Counted from the stretch's first letter, positions 35,927 through 44,908 are shown. The stretch: 64,000 bases of DNA from VAZQ01 sp963739385 (GCA_963739385.1 CAVUAI010000035.1:1-64000); one strand, 5' to 3'. Made by a program: numbers and translations. Notes: generated from the letters alone by a model not told the origin.

Positions 35927-36589
35927 ATGGCTCTCGCAATCAACGATACTGCCCCCGATTTCGAAGCGGAGACGACCGAAGGCAAGATTCGGTTTCACGA
36001 CTGGATCGGCGACAAGTGGGCGGTGCTGTTCTCGCACCCCAAGGACTTCACGCCGGTCTGTACCACCGAGCTCGGCTACATGGCCAAGATCAAGCCGGAA
36101 TTCGACAAGCGCGGCGTCAAGATCATCGGGCTGTCGGTCGATCCCGTCGACAAGCACACGGGCTGGGCGAACGACATCAAGGAGACGCAGGGCTTTGCCC
36201 CCAACTATCCGATGATCGGCGACATCGACTTCAACGTGTCGAAACTCTACGGCATGCTGCCGGCAGCGGTGTCCGGCGACCCGGCGAAACGCACGGCCGC
36301 CGACAACCAGACCGTACGCAACGTGTTCGTCATCGGGCCGGACAAGAAGATCAAGCTCATCCTGGTCTATCCCATGACTACCGGCCGCAATTTCGACGAG
36401 GTGCTGCGCGTCATCGATTCGCTGCAGCTCACTGCCAAGCACAAGGTCGCGACACCGGTGAACTGGAAACACGGCGAGGACGTGATTATTGCCGGTTCGG
36501 TCACCGATGACGATGCCAAGAAGCAATATCCGCAGGGCTGGAAAGCGCCGAAGCCCTATATCCGCATCGTGCCGCAGCCGAAAGCCTGA
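35927..36589 (+). CDS. 1-Cys peroxiredoxin (Prx6/AhpC-TSA family)
   Basis: The 220-residue enzyme reduces peroxides. The peroxidatic Cys45 is in HPKDFTPVCTTELG, and the conserved Arg in the later part (DNQTVRNVFVIGPD) is present. The long C-terminal dimerisation arm (DDAKKQYPQGWKAPKPYIRI) is that of the Prx6 group, and no resolving Cys is seen. A strong ribosome site (GGAGG) precedes the ATG and a hairpin terminator follows the stop, so it is a single-gene unit. Confidence 0.93.
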   Translation: MALAINDTAPDFEAETTEGKIRFHDWIGDKWAVLFSHPKDFTPVCTTELGYMAKIKPEFDKRGVKIIGLSVDPVDKHTGWANDIKETQGFAPNYPMIGDIDFNVSKLYGMLPAAVSGDPAKRTAADNQTVRNVFVIGPDKKIKLILVYPMTTGRNFDEVLRVIDSLQLTAKHKVATPVNWKHGEDVIIAGSVTDDDAKKQYPQGWKAPKPYIRIVPQPKA

Positions 36590-36612
36590 TTCCGCGTTGA
36601 CCGAATGACCGT

Positions 36613-36645
36613 GGGGCGCGGTGACAGCCGCGCCCCTTCGCTTTA
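36613..36645 (+). terminator. Rho-independent terminator of the peroxiredoxin gene
   Basis: A 9-bp perfect stem GGGGCGCGG / CCGCGCCCC with a 6-base loop is followed by TTCGCTTTAT, 24 bp after the stop codon. Confidence 0.75.
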
Positions 36646-36762
36646 TCCAGCCCCCGCTCGATCGGACGACACCCCGCGGACTGTTGCCCATTTGCGCTGC
36701 GCGTTGTGCCGGCTACAACGCAGGACAAAAGACGTGTCGGCATTCGATTGAAGGAGACATCG

Positions 36763-37890
36763 ATGGACGTGCGAGCCGCGGTGGCGTTCGAAGCAGGCAA
36801 GCCGCTCGAGGTGACGACAGTGAGGCTCGACGGCCCCAAGGCCGGTGAGGTCCTGGTCGAGATCAAGGCGACAGGCGTCTGCCACACCGACGAGTTCACG
36901 CGCTCAGGCGCCGATCCCGAGGGCCTCTTTCCCGCCATCCTCGGTCACGAGGGCGCCGGCATCGTGGTCGAGGTTGGTCCGGGCGTCACCTCCGTGAAAA
37001 CCGGCGACCATGTCATTCCGCTCTACACGCCGGAATGCCGGCAATGCCCCTCATGCCTGTCCCGCAAGACCAATCTGTGCACCGCAATCCGCGCCACCCA
37101 GGGCCAGGGCGTCATGCCCGACGGCTCCTCCCGTTTCTCGATCGACGGCCGGAAAATCCACCACTACATGGGCTGCTCGACCTTCGCCAATTTCACGGTG
37201 CTGCCCGAAATCGCGGTGGCGAAGATCCGCGAGGACGCCCCCTTCGACAAGGTCTGCTACATCGGTTGCGGCGTCACCACGGGCATCGGCGCGGTCATCA
37301 ACACCGCCAAGGTGGAACCGGGCGCAAAATGCATCGTATTCGGCCTCGGGGGGATCGGTCTCAATGTGATTCAGGGGCTGCGCCTGGTCGGCGCCGGCAT
37401 GATCATCGGCGTCGATATCAACAACGCCCGCAGGGAATGGGGCGAGCGCTTCGGCATGACCCATTTCGTCAATCCCAAAGAGATCGGCGGCGATCTTGTT
37501 CCCTATCTCGTCGACCTGACCAAGAGCGGGGCGGACCAGATCGGCGGCGCCGACTACACCTTCGAATGCGTCGGCAATGTCAATCTCATGCGCGCCGCGC
37601 TCGAAAGCTGCCACCGCGGCTGGGGTGAAAGCATCATCGTCGGCGTGGCCGGCGCGGGCCAGGAGATTTCAACGCGCCCATTCCAGCTCGTGACCGGACG
37701 GGTATGGCGCGGCACCGCCTTCGGCGGCGCGCGCGGCCGCACCGACGTGCCGAAGATCGTCGACTGGTATATGGAAGGCAAGATCGAGATCGACCCGATG
37801 ATCACGCACGTGATGCCGCTTTCCGAGATCAACGCCGCATTCGATCTGATGCACGAAGGAAAATCGATCCGTGGCGTCGTCAGCTACTAG
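36763..37890 (+). CDS. frmA: S-(hydroxymethyl)glutathione dehydrogenase (class III alcohol dehydrogenase)
   Basis: The 375-residue zinc enzyme oxidises the glutathione-formaldehyde adduct with NAD+. Catalytic zinc ligands are Cys40 (GVCHTDEFT) and His62 (ILGHEGAG), with a later Cys in YIGCGVTTGIG. The structural zinc site is PECRQCPSCLSRKTNLC. The Rossmann motif is GLGGIGLNVIQG. The ATG at 36763 follows AAGGAGA; the frame extends upstream without reason. Names in use include frmA, adhC and flhA. No frmB-type hydrolase lies beside it. Confidence 0.93.
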   Translation: MDVRAAVAFEAGKPLEVTTVRLDGPKAGEVLVEIKATGVCHTDEFTRSGADPEGLFPAILGHEGAGIVVEVGPGVTSVKTGDHVIPLYTPECRQCPSCLSRKTNLCTAIRATQGQGVMPDGSSRFSIDGRKIHHYMGCSTFANFTVLPEIAVAKIREDAPFDKVCYIGCGVTTGIGAVINTAKVEPGAKCIVFGLGGIGLNVIQGLRLVGAGMIIGVDINNARREWGERFGMTHFVNPKEIGGDLVPYLVDLTKSGADQIGGADYTFECVGNVNLMRAALESCHRGWGESIIVGVAGAGQEISTRPFQLVTGRVWRGTAFGGARGRTDVPKIVDWYMEGKIEIDPMITHVMPLSEINAAFDLMHEGKSIRGVVSY

Positions 37891-38173
37891 AGCACCATCG
37901 CGTGATAGCAGCACGCGGCGTCGTTAAGCACGACAAGCAAAAAATCACGGCCTCATCGGGAGCGATCGAAAGCGTGGCGGACATGCGCACGCGCGATAAG
38001 GTCCCAGCATTTGCCGCGCTCGAGCGTGATTGCGGCCAAAGGATGACTCCGCCCTTAACTGATTCAAAACAAAACCCGGCCAAATTTTTGCCGAATGCGC
38101 ACGTGATTAAGCGCGCCGCGCGCGTGTTCGTGCTGGGGACCGGTCATGGAATCGAGTACAGGGGCTTGGGGGA
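37891..38173. other. Spacer without a recognised gene
   Basis: Only short frames occur here. The spacer precedes a plus-strand secreted protein gene and probably holds its promoter. Confidence 0.4.
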
Positions 38174-38623
38174 ATGCGTCGTCTTGCGTTTGCGTTGTTG
38201 CTGCCGTGCGTGTTGTGGGGTTCTGCGGCGTCCGCCGATTACCGCATCACCCGCGATTACGGCGGATTGGTCGACCAGTACAAAGCCCGATTTGCCGCCA
38301 TCCGCGACCGCGGCGAGCGGGTGGTCATCGATGGCATCTGCAATTCCGCCTGTACGCTGGTGCTCGGCATCGTGCCGCTGAACCGGGTGTGCGTGACGCC
38401 GCGGGCGAGTCTCGGCTTCCACATGGCCTACTATGACAAGTCCACGACCTTCGGCGTCAAGGTCATGAGCTACGAGGGAACGGCGGACGTGATGTCGTAC
38501 TACCCGGAGACGGTGAAGGACTGGCTCAATCGCCACGGCGGCATCGCTCCCACCATGAAACGGGTCAAGAATGGCCCGGAACTGTGGACCATCGTCGATC
38601 CCTGCCCGGACGAGATTTTCTGA
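38174..38623 (+). CDS. Secreted ClpP-fold-like protein (149 aa)
   Basis: The signal peptide is MRRLAFALLLPCVLWGSAAS. The mature part contains VVIDGICNSACTLVLGIVPL and PRASLGFHMAYYD. A Ser followed by Ala-Cys, then a downstream G-F-H, is the pattern seen in periplasmic ClpP-like Ser/His proteins of Hyphomicrobiales. If the pattern is right, Ser58 and His83 are the candidate catalytic pair. It is short for a full crotonase/ClpP fold and may be a pseudo-enzyme. It stands alone. Confidence 0.65.
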   Translation: MRRLAFALLLPCVLWGSAASADYRITRDYGGLVDQYKARFAAIRDRGERVVIDGICNSACTLVLGIVPLNRVCVTPRASLGFHMAYYDKSTTFGVKVMSYEGTADVMSYYPETVKDWLNRHGGIAPTMKRVKNGPELWTIVDPCPDEIF

Positions 38624-38669
38624 TCCCTACACCGACGCGCGCTCGTGCTGCAGTGGTGTGAGCGCTGGT

Positions 38670-39701
38670 CTAGTTGCGGACCGCCTGCTTGGCCTTCTCG
38701 ATCACGTCCTTGGGCGTGGCATAGACCTCCGCCAGCAGCCGGTCGATTTCGGCGCCGGTCGCGGGATTGACCTCAAGCTGCACCTTGTTGGTTTCGGCGA
38801 TGAAATCGGGATCTTTCATGGTCGCGTCGAAGGCCGCGCGCAGCGCCGCCTTGCGGTCGTCGGCGATCGCAGGCGAGGTGAAGAACGGCCGTCCGAGCGC
38901 CTGACCGGCCAGATGCAGGCGCAGGATTTTCCGCTGCTCGTCGCTGACCGCAAGATCGCCGATGAGCGGAACCTCCGCTGGAATGTCCACCGCCTTCTGC
39001 AGCGAGAAGACTGCCAGCAGATTGATCTTCCGCTCGCGGAGCCAATGCGGGCGCGTACTCTTGATGCTGTCCCAGGACCAGCCGCAGCGACCGTCGACCT
39101 CCCCACGCTCGATCGCGAGGTTCATCTCCGTACCGCCGGGATAGCCGGTCACCAGCCTGACTTTCGCGCCGAACAGGCTCTTGAGGATGCGTGCGAAGTT
39201 GTCGGGATCGGAGCCGGCGCCCTCGCCGGCCAGCGTGAACGGCTTGGTCAGCACGTCCTGCCAGGTCTTGATGGCAGTGGCGTGCCAGGTGGCGCAAAGG
39301 CTGGAGTTGCTGGCGATGCTGCCGAGCCAGGTGAAATTGCGGCCGTCGAACTGGGCGTCGCCCAGCAGCGGCTCGATGGGAGCGCTGCGCCCGATGGTGG
39401 CGATCACGCTGCCGTCCTTGGGTGCGACATTGTAGAGATACATCGCGGCCTTGAGGCTGCCCGCGCCCGGCATGTTCTGCGCAAGGACGGTCGGATTGCC
39501 CGGGATGTATTTGCCGATGAAGCGGGCGAGCAAGCGCGCATAGATGTCGTAGCCGCTGCCGACGCTGTAGCCGATGATGAGCGAAACGGTACGGCCGCGG
39601 TAAAAATCCTCCACCCCGGCGGAGCGCGCGCCGCCGGGCAGCGCCAGCACGATGACGAGCGCGGCCAGGACCGTCTTCGCGAAAGCGGTGCTGGGGATCA
39701 T
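38670..39701 (-). CDS. Bug/TctC-family periplasmic solute-binding protein
   Basis: The 343-residue protein has a signal peptide (VLAALVIVLALPGGARSA) and the family opening (GRTVSLIIGYSVGSGYDIYA, then NPTVLAQNMPGAGSL). This type of opening (VGSGYDIYAR) belongs to a divergent Bug branch, so the ligand may differ from the classical members. No membrane components of a tripartite transporter are nearby. It is 35 bp downstream of the HtrA-like gene in the same direction, probably one unit. Confidence 0.87.
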   Translation of the reverse strand: MIPSTAFAKTVLAALVIVLALPGGARSAGVEDFYRGRTVSLIIGYSVGSGYDIYARLLARFIGKYIPGNPTVLAQNMPGAGSLKAAMYLYNVAPKDGSVIATIGRSAPIEPLLGDAQFDGRNFTWLGSIASNSSLCATWHATAIKTWQDVLTKPFTLAGEGAGSDPDNFARILKSLFGAKVRLVTGYPGGTEMNLAIERGEVDGRCGWSWDSIKSTRPHWLRERKINLLAVFSLQKAVDIPAEVPLIGDLAVSDEQRKILRLHLAGQALGRPFFTSPAIADDRKAALRAAFDATMKDPDFIAETNKVQLEVNPATGAEIDRLLAEVYATPKDVIEKAKQAVRN

Positions 39702-39736
39702 GGGCCGCGGCTCACGCTCGCCGATGTCCTGCCCGG

Positions 39737-40711
39737 TCAGTGCAGGCTCGGCCCCTTGAGAAAGCGATTGCGGTCGCTCGAGGTCACCCGCGCCTCGAAG
39801 GTGCGGCCGTCGCGGTAGACGGTGAGCGGCACCTCGACGCCGGCATTGCCCAGCGACCACACCTTGCGAAAGAAGCCCGCGAGGTCGGCGACCTCGGTGC
39901 CGGCCACCGCCAGCACGACGTCGCCGGTGCGCAGATTGGCGCGCCGCGCCGGACCGCCGCTGGACACCCGCGCAACTACGACCTTGTCGTCGATCTCGGT
40001 TGCATTGAGACCGAGCCAGGGCCGCGGCGGATGGTTTGGCCGTCCCAGCGTGAGCAGGTCTTCGAGGATCGGTTTGAGGATGTCGATTGGCACGATCATG
40101 TTCAGCGGCTCGGGCGTTCCGCTTTCGCGGACCTGCTGAACCTGCAGCGAGCCGATGCCGAGCAACTCGCCAGCGCGCCCGATCATCGCGGTGCCGCCCC
40201 AGAACGGATGCGCGGGCGCCGTGAAAATCGCTTCGTCGAGGACGTATTCCCAGTTGCCCGCGAATTCCTGCTTGGCGGCGATGCGTGCGACGACCGAATG
40301 CTTGCGTCCGCCCGCTCCGGCGACCACGACGGGATCGCCCACCTTCGCCGCCGTCGATTGGCCGATCGGCAACGCCGGAAGATCGACCCGGGCCAATGCC
40401 TGCACCAGTCCGAAGCCGGTCTCCTGGTCATAAGCGAGCACGTGGCCGGGAACCGCACGGCCATCGGCCAGATGCAACCAGATCGTCTCCGCCTCGGTGA
40501 TGAGATAGCCGATGGTGAGCACCACGCCGTCGCGAATCACCACGCCGTTTCCGGTTCGCTCGGTGCCGAGCGTCTCCGCGGTGAACGCATCGGCGGGAAT
40601 GATCGCCCGCAGTCCGACCAGGGCGTTCAAGGCCTGTTCGAGGTCGTAGGTGTAATTTTCCGGCTTCGGCTGGACCGCTTGCGGCATCTCCCAGTCGCTC
40701 GAGGATGACAT
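39737..40711 (-). CDS. HtrA-like protease fold with PDZ domain, catalytic residues lost
   Basis: Residues 40-230 follow the trypsin-like HtrA fold (TGNGVVIRDGVVLTIGYLIT, AYDQETGFGLVQAL, PFWGGTAMIG). The His of the usual NHVV, the Asp of TDLA and the Ser of GNSGG are replaced (Tyr69, Gly99, Trp-Gly at 171-172). The PDZ domain lies at about 240-320 (PRPWLGLNATEIDDKVVVAR, NLRTGDVVLAVAGTEVADLA). There is no signal peptide from the chosen ATG 40711; the frame extends to 40783. It is probably a substrate-binding pseudo-protease paired with the downstream Bug gene. Confidence 0.8.
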   Translation of the reverse strand: MSSSSDWEMPQAVQPKPENYTYDLEQALNALVGLRAIIPADAFTAETLGTERTGNGVVIRDGVVLTIGYLITEAETIWLHLADGRAVPGHVLAYDQETGFGLVQALARVDLPALPIGQSTAAKVGDPVVVAGAGGRKHSVVARIAAKQEFAGNWEYVLDEAIFTAPAHPFWGGTAMIGRAGELLGIGSLQVQQVRESGTPEPLNMIVPIDILKPILEDLLTLGRPNHPPRPWLGLNATEIDDKVVVARVSSGGPARRANLRTGDVVLAVAGTEVADLAGFFRKVWSLGNAGVEVPLTVYRDGRTFEARVTSSDRNRFLKGPSLH

Positions 40712-40817
40712 CCAGACGCTCCCTTCGCTGACGCAAGCGTGCGCCGTCGATCGAACCATAAACCAGGCTGCGGCGCCATCCATCGCCGGTACGCCTATTG
40801 TAGCCGTTCACAGTTTC

Positions 40818-40854
40818 CAAAAAAATGGGCCTGCGCGCGAGTGCGCGAAGGCCC
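40818..40854 (-). terminator. Rho-independent terminator of the cytochrome/propeller gene
   Basis: On the minus strand the GGGCCT...AGGCCC stem (with inner GC-rich pairs) is followed by ATTTTTTTGG, about 20 bp after the stop at 40876. Confidence 0.7.
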
Positions 40855-40875
40855 CACAAGTACCAACACCTTATG

Positions 40876-42537
40876 CTAATCGAGCGGCTCCACCTTGATG
40901 ATGGTGGCGCCGTGGTTGCTGCCCACCCAGAGCACCGGGCGCTCGCCGCTGTCGTCGACGAAGACCCGCCGGATGTTGGTCGTGCGCGGCAGGAGATAAT
41001 CCACGACCTGGCCCGACGCCGTGTCGAGCCGGGAGACTTGGTCGGTGAGCATCGAACCGGTCCAGACCTCCGCGCCGTTCTTGATCGCAACCACGTCGTA
41101 GGGCGCGCTCCAAGGCGTGGGCAGTCTCCACTCCTTGATGACATCGGTCTTCGGGTCGAACATGCCGATGCCGTTGGCGCCATACTGCGCGAACCACAGG
41201 CGGTTCTGCTCGTCGACCCGGCCGCGGCGTGGTCGCGACAGCGGCGTCGCGGTCGGCCAGATCGTGACCCCAAGCGTCTTGCCGTCGCGCCGTCCGATGC
41301 TCTGCCCGCCGAACTCCAGTTGGTAGAGATTGTTCTGTTGATCGGTGGGCATCCCGTAGGCCCGGATCTGCTTGCCGCCGGGGGTCTTGGCATGACCCAG
41401 GTTCTCGAACTTGCCGCTCGCGAGATCGAGCCGGTAATTGAGGCTGTCCTCCTGGTTGTTGGTCCATACCTTGCCGTCGACATTGGAATACATCGGCGAC
41501 ACCATGGACGCCTGGGCCGATGTGGAGATCCATTCCTGCGGGAACGGGAACACCGACACCTCGTGGGTCTTGCGGTCGATCTTCGAGATGCCGGCCTGAT
41601 ACATCATCGCCAGCCAGATGTTGCCGTCCGGATCGAACTCGATGTCGAGGCCGCCTTTTGGCTGCTCGGGCCGCACGACCGGGATCGCGATGTCCTTGGT
41701 CTGGCCGCTCTTCGGATCCATGACCCCCACGAACTGGGCGCCGAAATCCGAGTACCAAACCTGCCCATCCCTATCGACGATCACATCGTGAGGGAGCGCG
41801 TTCTTACGCGGCAGGTCGTATTCCGTCACGATCACCCTGGTCGATCGCCCGCTGGGCCGCGGCAACGTCTTGAGCGGATATTCCATCGCCTCCGCGTTGC
41901 CGAGAGTGACGCTTGCCAGAAACTCCGCGGCCGCCTTGGCGGCATCGCCGGTGACGACCGGACGCTCGCCACGCGGTCCCGGAAGCAGCGGCTGCGGATG
42001 TGTGGGCGTGCTGCCGGGCGAGTAACGCGCCATCCGCAGGAACACCTGTTGGAATTCGGCAGCATCGTGATTCGAGGTCAGCACGCGCTGGAGCGTGTGA
42101 CAGCCCACGCACATGGTCAGAAAGGCCTTCTGCCTGTCGGGCCCAGGCAGGCTGAGCAGCCACTCTCCGCTGGAGAGCTGCGGCACCAGGCTCTTGACCT
42201 TGCTGAGCTTGAGATCGGCGGCGCCGGAATTGTCGGCCGGGACGTCCACCGTCTTCGCGCCGTCGAGCTTGTAGCCGATGGCACGGATCGAGATGGTGTA
42301 CTTGCCCGGCTCCATGCGCGCGGCGGGGAAGCTGTAGCGCCCCTGCGCGTCGGTCACGACCGTGGTCGTGACGGTCGAGCCCGCTTTCTTCGCGCTCACC
42401 AACACGCCTTCCATCGCGCCCTCATCGCTCGATGAGACGAGCCCGGTAAGCGCGGCCTGCGCACGCGTTTCGCTCGGGACCAGACCGGACGCAAGAAACG
42501 CGACCGCCACGCCAAACCAAATAAGTTTTGGTTGCAT
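40876..42537 (-). CDS. Periplasmic cytochrome c / Vgb-type beta-propeller protein
   Basis: The 553-residue protein has a signal peptide (MQPKLIWFGVAVAFLASGLV), then a carboxypeptidase-regulatory-like Ig domain (about 30-110: GVLVSAKKAGSTVTTTVVTD). One c-type haem site follows, CVGCHTLQR (near residue 143). The C-terminal two thirds is a streptogramin-lyase-like (Vgb) propeller with repeats such as DRDGQVWYSDFGAQFVGVMD, DPDGNIWLAMMYQAGISKID and DEQNRLWFAQYGANGIGMFD. It probably accepts or delivers electrons in the periplasm; the substrate is unknown. It is monocistronic with its own terminator. Confidence 0.85.
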   Translation of the reverse strand: MQPKLIWFGVAVAFLASGLVPSETRAQAALTGLVSSSDEGAMEGVLVSAKKAGSTVTTTVVTDAQGRYSFPAARMEPGKYTISIRAIGYKLDGAKTVDVPADNSGAADLKLSKVKSLVPQLSSGEWLLSLPGPDRQKAFLTMCVGCHTLQRVLTSNHDAAEFQQVFLRMARYSPGSTPTHPQPLLPGPRGERPVVTGDAAKAAAEFLASVTLGNAEAMEYPLKTLPRPSGRSTRVIVTEYDLPRKNALPHDVIVDRDGQVWYSDFGAQFVGVMDPKSGQTKDIAIPVVRPEQPKGGLDIEFDPDGNIWLAMMYQAGISKIDRKTHEVSVFPFPQEWISTSAQASMVSPMYSNVDGKVWTNNQEDSLNYRLDLASGKFENLGHAKTPGGKQIRAYGMPTDQQNNLYQLEFGGQSIGRRDGKTLGVTIWPTATPLSRPRRGRVDEQNRLWFAQYGANGIGMFDPKTDVIKEWRLPTPWSAPYDVVAIKNGAEVWTGSMLTDQVSRLDTASGQVVDYLLPRTTNIRRVFVDDSGERPVLWVGSNHGATIIKVEPLD

Positions 42538-42688
42538 GAGTAACCTCCCGATGACCTGTTCTTTATGACGAGATTATTGCGCGTTTCCACGCACGGTGAA
42601 AGCGGGTGCCGCGCGGTCCGCGACTGGGGGCGCAACGCCGGCGCGGCCTTGCTCGACCGTATTGCGGGCATGTGCAATACTGCCGTCC

Positions 42689-43453
42689 ATGAACTGGATT
42701 CTCATTCTCGTCCTCGCCGTCATTCTCTATCTCTTCGCCTCAATTCGCATTCTCCGGCAGTACGAGCGCGGCGTCGTATTTTTTCTGGGACGGTTCGAAG
42801 GCGTGCGCGGAGCCGGGCTCACCCTCATCTTCGTTCCGCTTCAGCAGATGGTGCGCGTGTCGTTGCGCATCGTCACCATGCAGATCCCGTCGCAGAAAAT
42901 CATCACCAAGGACAATGTCTCGATCGACATCGCAGCCGTCGCCTACTATCACATTTCAAATCCGGAAAAGGCGGTGATCGCGATCGAGAACGTCTACAAC
43001 GCCATCAACCAGATCAGCCAGACGACGGTGCGCAACGTGGTCGGCCGCTTCAGCCTAGATCAGTTGCTCGCCGACACCGCGAGCATCAACGAGCAGATCA
43101 AGAATGTAATCGACGGCCATACCGAGCCCTGGGGCACGCAGGTGACGGCTGTCGAGATCAAGGACATCGTGCTTCCGGAGAATATGCAACGCGCGATGGC
43201 GAAGGAGGCGGAGGCCGAGCGCGAGCGCCGCGCCAAGATCGTCGCCGCCGAGGGCGAGTATCAGGCGGCGGTCAAGCTTGGCCAGGCGGCCGATATCATC
43301 TCGCAGCACCCAGTCGCGCTCCAGCTCCGCACGCTCCAGACGATGGCCGAGATCGCGACCGAAAAGAACTCGACCATCATCTTCCCCGCGCAGTTCATGA
43401 CCACGGTGCAGGAAGCACTTGCCACGGTGAGGAAGGATTCGACGCCAAGCTAG
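42689..43453 (+). CDS. Slipin/stomatin-like SPFH membrane protein
   Basis: The 254-residue protein has an N-terminal membrane hairpin (MNWILILVLAVILYLFASIR) and the stomatin signature (YERGVVFFLGRFEGVRGAGL). The SPFH domain (QKIITKDNVSIDIAAVAYYH) is followed by a coiled-coil region (AMAKEAEAERERRAKIVAAE). It oligomerises in membrane microdomains. Slipins are often beside a NfeD protease, but none is here. ATG 42689 begins the membrane helix; the frame is open further upstream. Confidence 0.9.
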   Translation: MNWILILVLAVILYLFASIRILRQYERGVVFFLGRFEGVRGAGLTLIFVPLQQMVRVSLRIVTMQIPSQKIITKDNVSIDIAAVAYYHISNPEKAVIAIENVYNAINQISQTTVRNVVGRFSLDQLLADTASINEQIKNVIDGHTEPWGTQVTAVEIKDIVLPENMQRAMAKEAEAERERRAKIVAAEGEYQAAVKLGQAADIISQHPVALQLRTLQTMAEIATEKNSTIIFPAQFMTTVQEALATVRKDSTPS

Positions 43454-43663
43454 GCCGCCTTATCGCGGGTTCATCTTGGCAGCAGGGCCACCAACAGCCT
43501 GCCCATTCGCTCTTTACCGACTGGCTGGCGCGTCACGAACTGGTTCTTCGGTGACCGCACCGTTCTTCGGGACGCGAGCTCTGTGGTCAACCGGACGCTG
43601 CCCGACGAGCGCATCGTCAAGCCGCGCTCCGCCGACATCCACCGTGACGGGAGCGAGCGCGGC

Positions 43664-43702
43664 GCTGCAGCGCATGGCGATGACGGAAATTTCCTTGAGC
43701 AC
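43664..43702 (-). pseudogene. Trace of a lost SelD kinase domain
   Basis: Directly after the TAG of the FAD gene the same frame reads VLKEISVIAMRCS. This resembles the junction in SelD fusions, where a kinase domain starting with a MRCGGCGAKVG-type motif follows the FAD half. After MRCS the similarity stops and the frame closes at 43514. Confidence 0.45.
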
Positions 43703-44908
43703 CTACCGGTCGGCCAGCGGCGGCAATACCGTCGGTGATGTCGCTATTTCCGGTAGCTCGTTGAACTTGCGCATGAAGCGGCGATCGATCCAGTCCTTCC
43801 AGCGCCATACCCACGCGCCCTCGACCACGAGGCCGTTGCGGGTGCCGACGGCATGGCGCTCGCCGGTTGAGACCAGATAGAGCGCCTCGCGCTGCGGCCG
43901 AAATGGCCGCAGGGATTTGCCGGTCAAGGTGCGGCGGATATTGTCGGCGAGCACCGGCCCGGCACGCACGGCATACACACCCGACTTCGGCAACTCGCGC
44001 GCGGCGAATGCGATGGTGTCACCGGCCGCGAACACGTCCTGATGCCCAACAACGCGCAAGGTATCCTCGACCCGGAGAAAGCCTTTCGTATCCAGCGGCA
44101 GGCCGGCCTCTGCCAGCCAGCGCGCCGGCGCAGCCTGCGTGGTCCATAGGATCTCGTCGGCTTCAACGGGCGCGCGACCGTCGAGCACGAGCAACCCGGC
44201 CTCAACGCCGGTGACGGCCGCGCCGGTAACGACTTCAACGCAGCGCGCAGCCAAGATAGCGAGGAAGCGCTTGCGGAATGCCACCGGAAAGCTCGGCAGG
44301 ATGTCGGCGACGTCGGACACGAGGACGAACGACAATTCGCCGGCATCGAAGCCGGCCTTTGCGACCTCCCGCCGCAACCGGTGCTCGACCGCGAGCAGAA
44401 GCTCGACGCCGCCGGCGCCGGCGCCGACGAGCGCCACGCGCGTCTTGCCCTTGCGCGCGAGAACGCGGGCCTTGAGCGCCTCGAATCGATTGAGAAAGCC
44501 GTCGATCGGCTTGACCGGAATGGCGTGGTCGCTCGCACCCGGCACATTTGTGGTGTTGGGAGTGGAACCCATATTGAGCGAGAGAAGATCGTAGGGGACC
44601 GGTGGGCGACGGCGGCAGATCACTTGGCACCCGGCGAGGTCGAGGCCGACGACTTCGTCCTGGTAGAGCCGGGCCCCGGCAAGGCGCGTCAGCGGCCTGG
44701 TATCGATATGAGCGTCGTCGAACCCATAACGGCCGGCGATCAGGCCGGGCAGCATGCCGGAATAAGGCGTGTGCACCTCGCGGCTGATCAGGGTGAAGCG
44801 CACGCCCGGTATCGGTTTCATCCCGAACATGCGCAGCACGATCACGTGCGAGTGGCCGGCGCCGACCAGCACGACCTCCTTCAACGTGGGATAGCTCACG
44901 CCTGGCAT
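43703..44908 (-). CDS. FAD/NAD(P)-dependent oxidoreductase, N-terminal half of a SelD-type fusion
   Basis: The 401-residue protein has the FAD site KEVVLVGAGHSHVIVLRMFG, the TPYSGMLPGLIAGRY region, the NAD(P) site RVALVGAGAGGVELLLAVEH and the second FAD contact DVFAAGDTIAF. This NDH2/SQR-like type is best known as the N-terminal half of selenide-water dikinase fusions. Here a TAG at 43703 ends the protein where the kinase domain would begin. It could function alone as a quinone- or sulphide-linked oxidoreductase. ATG 44908 is chosen over upstream starts because it opens the family N-terminus. Confidence 0.85.
   Translation of the reverse strand: MPGVSYPTLKEVVLVGAGHSHVIVLRMFGMKPIPGVRFTLISREVHTPYSGMLPGLIAGRYGFDDAHIDTRPLTRLAGARLYQDEVVGLDLAGCQVICRRRPPVPYDLLSLNMGSTPNTTNVPGASDHAIPVKPIDGFLNRFEALKARVLARKGKTRVALVGAGAGGVELLLAVEHRLRREVAKAGFDAGELSFVLVSDVADILPSFPVAFRKRFLAILAARCVEVVTGAAVTGVEAGLLVLDGRAPVEADEILWTTQAAPARWLAEAGLPLDTKGFLRVEDTLRVVGHQDVFAAGDTIAFAARELPKSGVYAVRAGPVLADNIRRTLTGKSLRPFRPQREALYLVSTGERHAVGTRNGLVVEGAWVWRWKDWIDRRFMRKFNELPEIATSPTVLPPLADR

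Noticed and set aside
38571..39818. Long plus-strand open frame opposite the Bug gene at 38670-39701
   Set aside because: Mirror of GC-rich third positions; no start context or motif, while the minus strand gives a full Bug protein.
40825..42435. Plus-strand open frame opposite the cytochrome/propeller gene
   Set aside because: The minus strand has a signal peptide, CxxCH and propeller repeats; the plus strand has none.
43456..43732. Plus-strand frame with strong GC3 after the slipin gene
   Set aside because: Opposite the SelD trace and lacking any start codon; kept out as probable mirror or remnant.
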